A stretch of 64,000 nt of DNA from Streptomyces neyagawaensis. GTDB lineage: Bacteria > Actinomycetota > Actinomycetes > Streptomycetales > Streptomycetaceae. The translations under genes and the position numbers were made by a program. The stretch lies in the NCBI RefSeq assembly GCF_023516595.1, contig NZ_JAMGBG010000019.1, positions 124,001 to 188,000 of the forward strand, in the 5' to 3' direction. The notes beneath the pieces were generated by a model, which searched no databases, was not told the origin of the DNA, and saw only the letters and a program-made list of their open reading frames with translations. Shown here piece after piece: positions 62,965-64,000 of the stretch (its first letter is position 1; each line of letters opens with the position of its first letter).

Positions 62965-64000
62965 CCGAGACCCTGGTGACCGGTTCCCCCGAGGCCAAGC
63001 AGGAGCGGGCGGCGGCCAAGGCCCGCATCCTGGAACAGGTCCGTGACTACCACGCCCACGGCGACCAGCACGGCGGTGGGGGAGGCGCGTTCGTGCCCGG
63101 CGAGACCGAGGTGTGGCCCTCCGGCGCCGTCTTCGACGCCGAGGACCGGGCGGCGCTCGTCGAGGCCGCGCTGGAGATGCGGATCGCGTCGGGGGTCAGC
63201 TCCCGCCGCTTCGAGCGGGACTTCGCCCGGTACTTCAAACTGCGCAAGGCGCACCTCGCCAACTCCGGTTCCTCCGCGAACCTGCTGGCGCTGTCCGCGT
63301 TCACCTCGCACCTGCTGGAGGACCGCCGGCTGCGGCCCGGCGACGAGGTGATCACCGTCGCGGCGGGCTTCCCGACCACCGTCAACCCGATCATCCAGAA
63401 CGGCCTCGTGCCCGTCTTCGTCGACGTCGACATCCCGACGTACAACACCACCCCGGAACGGGTGGCCGCGGCCATCGGCCCGCGCACCCGGGCCATCATG
63501 ATCGCCCACGCCCTGGGCAACCCGTTCGCCGTCGAGGAGATCGCCGCGCTCGCCGAGGAACACGACCTGTTCCTGATCGAGGACAACTGCGACGCCGTCG
63601 GCTCGACCTATCGCGGCAAACTCACCGGCACCTTCGGCGACATCGCCACCACCAGCTTCTACCCGGCGCACCACATCGCGATGGGCGAGGGCGGCTGCGT
63701 CCTCACCAGCAATCTGTCGCTGGCCCGGATCGTGGAGTCACTGCGCGACTGGGGCCGGGACTGCTGGTGCGAGCCGGGGGAGAACAACCGCTGCTTCAAG
63801 CGGTTCGACTACCAGATGGGCACGCTGCCGCACGGCTACGACCACAAGTACATCTTCTCCCACGTCGGTTACAACCTGAAGGCCACCGACCTCCAGGCCG
63901 CCCTCGGCCTGAGCCAGCTCCGCCGGCTGGACGCCTTCGGCGACGCCCGCCGCGCCAACTGGCGCCGGCTGCGGGAGGGACTGGACGGCGTGCCCGGACT
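62961..64000 (+). CDS. NDP-4-keto-6-deoxyhexose 3-dehydrase (E1/SpnQ type), 3' truncated
   Basis: The first 346 residues of a PMP-dependent 3-dehydrase run off the window. The DegT fold has His237 in place of the PLP lysine ('[14 protein letters not shown]'), and Cys at 210, 268, 270 and 278 give the C-x57-C-x-C-x7-C pattern of the [2Fe-2S] cluster of E1 (AscC/RfbH/SpnQ). It removes the C3 hydroxyl, giving a 2,3,6-trideoxy-4-keto sugar that the SpnR-like enzyme could aminate. It needs an E3-type or house-keeping reductase, not visible here. Confidence 0.95.
   Translation, partial: MTETLVTGSPEAKQERAAAKARILEQVRDYHAHGDQHGGGGGAFVPGETEVWPSGAVFDAEDRAALVEAALEMRIASGVSSRRFERDFARYFKLRKAHLANSGSSANLLALSAFTSHLLEDRRLRPGDEVITVAAGFPTTVNPIIQNGLVPVFVDVDIPTYNTTPERVAAAIGPRTRAIMIAHALGNPFAVEEIAALAEEHDLFLIEDNCDAVGSTYRGKLTGTFGDIATTSFYPAHHIAMGEGGCVLTSNLSLARIVESLRDWGRDCWCEPGENNRCFKRFDYQMGTLPHGYDHKYIFSHVGYNLKATDLQAALGLSQLRRLDAFGDARRANWRRLREGLDGVPG

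Overview
The window is high-GC actinobacterial DNA from a Streptomyces chromosome. It has strong third-position G/C bias, GTG and TTG starts, two rpf genes, a c-di-AMP riboswitch, a Rex-type operator, and a leucine tRNA with a UAA anticodon (bldA). No insertion sequence with a transposase, CRISPR array or rRNA gene is visible.

Region 1 (1-28.2 kb) is conserved chromosome. It holds the tail of a winged-helix family gene, a secreted HNH nuclease-like lipoprotein, an unusual methylase-specificity fusion, a membrane protein/Ser-Thr kinase pair, a DUF1906 protein, a SurA-like lipoprotein, mazG, a P-loop/Sel1 protein, a P450, two Rpf muralytic proteins, eno, an ftsB-like/DUF501/ppx operon, ndh, a cyclopropane synthase and an FtsX-type ABC exporter. 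From memory this order matches the S. coelicolor block around eno (about SCO3104 down to SCO3089). The block ends at bldA (28084-28166).

Region 2 (28.3-64 kb, running off the right edge) is a type II polyketide gene cluster. It encodes a minimal PKS (KS-alpha, KS-beta, ACP), a C9 ketoreductase, two di-domain aromatase/cyclases and a thioesterase. Its tailoring set resembles benzoisochromanequinone (pyranonaphthoquinone) clusters: homologues of ActVI-ORF1 (3-hydroxyacyl-CoA dehydrogenase type), ActVI-ORF2 (enoyl reductase), ActVI-ORF3 (HAF-repeat secreted protein), SnoaL/ActVI-ORFA proteins, an ActVA-ORF5/ActVB two-component hydroxylase, and FrnE. A deoxysugar route is interleaved: RmlA, RmlB, 2,3-dehydratase, 3-ketoreductase, an E1-type 3-dehydrase and a SpnR-like 4-aminotransferase, plus one glycosyltransferase. 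Together they predict a 4-amino-2,3,4,6-tetradeoxyhexose (forosamine-type before N-methylation) on a pyranonaphthoquinone.

The least expected part is the left-hand minus-strand cassette (28.3-36.9 kb). It joins an asparagine-synthetase-type amidotransferase, a PrpF-type isomerase, an acyl-CoA dehydrogenase, a cyclic amidohydrolase, a bicupin and an EamA transporter to the flavin reductase and FrnE genes. It probably makes or modifies an amide- or dicarboxylate-derived part of the product, but its chemistry cannot be read from the sequence. A Tat-secreted multicopper oxidase and its small membrane partner are also unusual here. No pathway regulator, ActIV-type second-ring cyclase or N-methyltransferase lies in the visible part; they may lie to the right of the window. 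By eye I found no TTA codons in the visible cluster genes, although the cluster abuts bldA.
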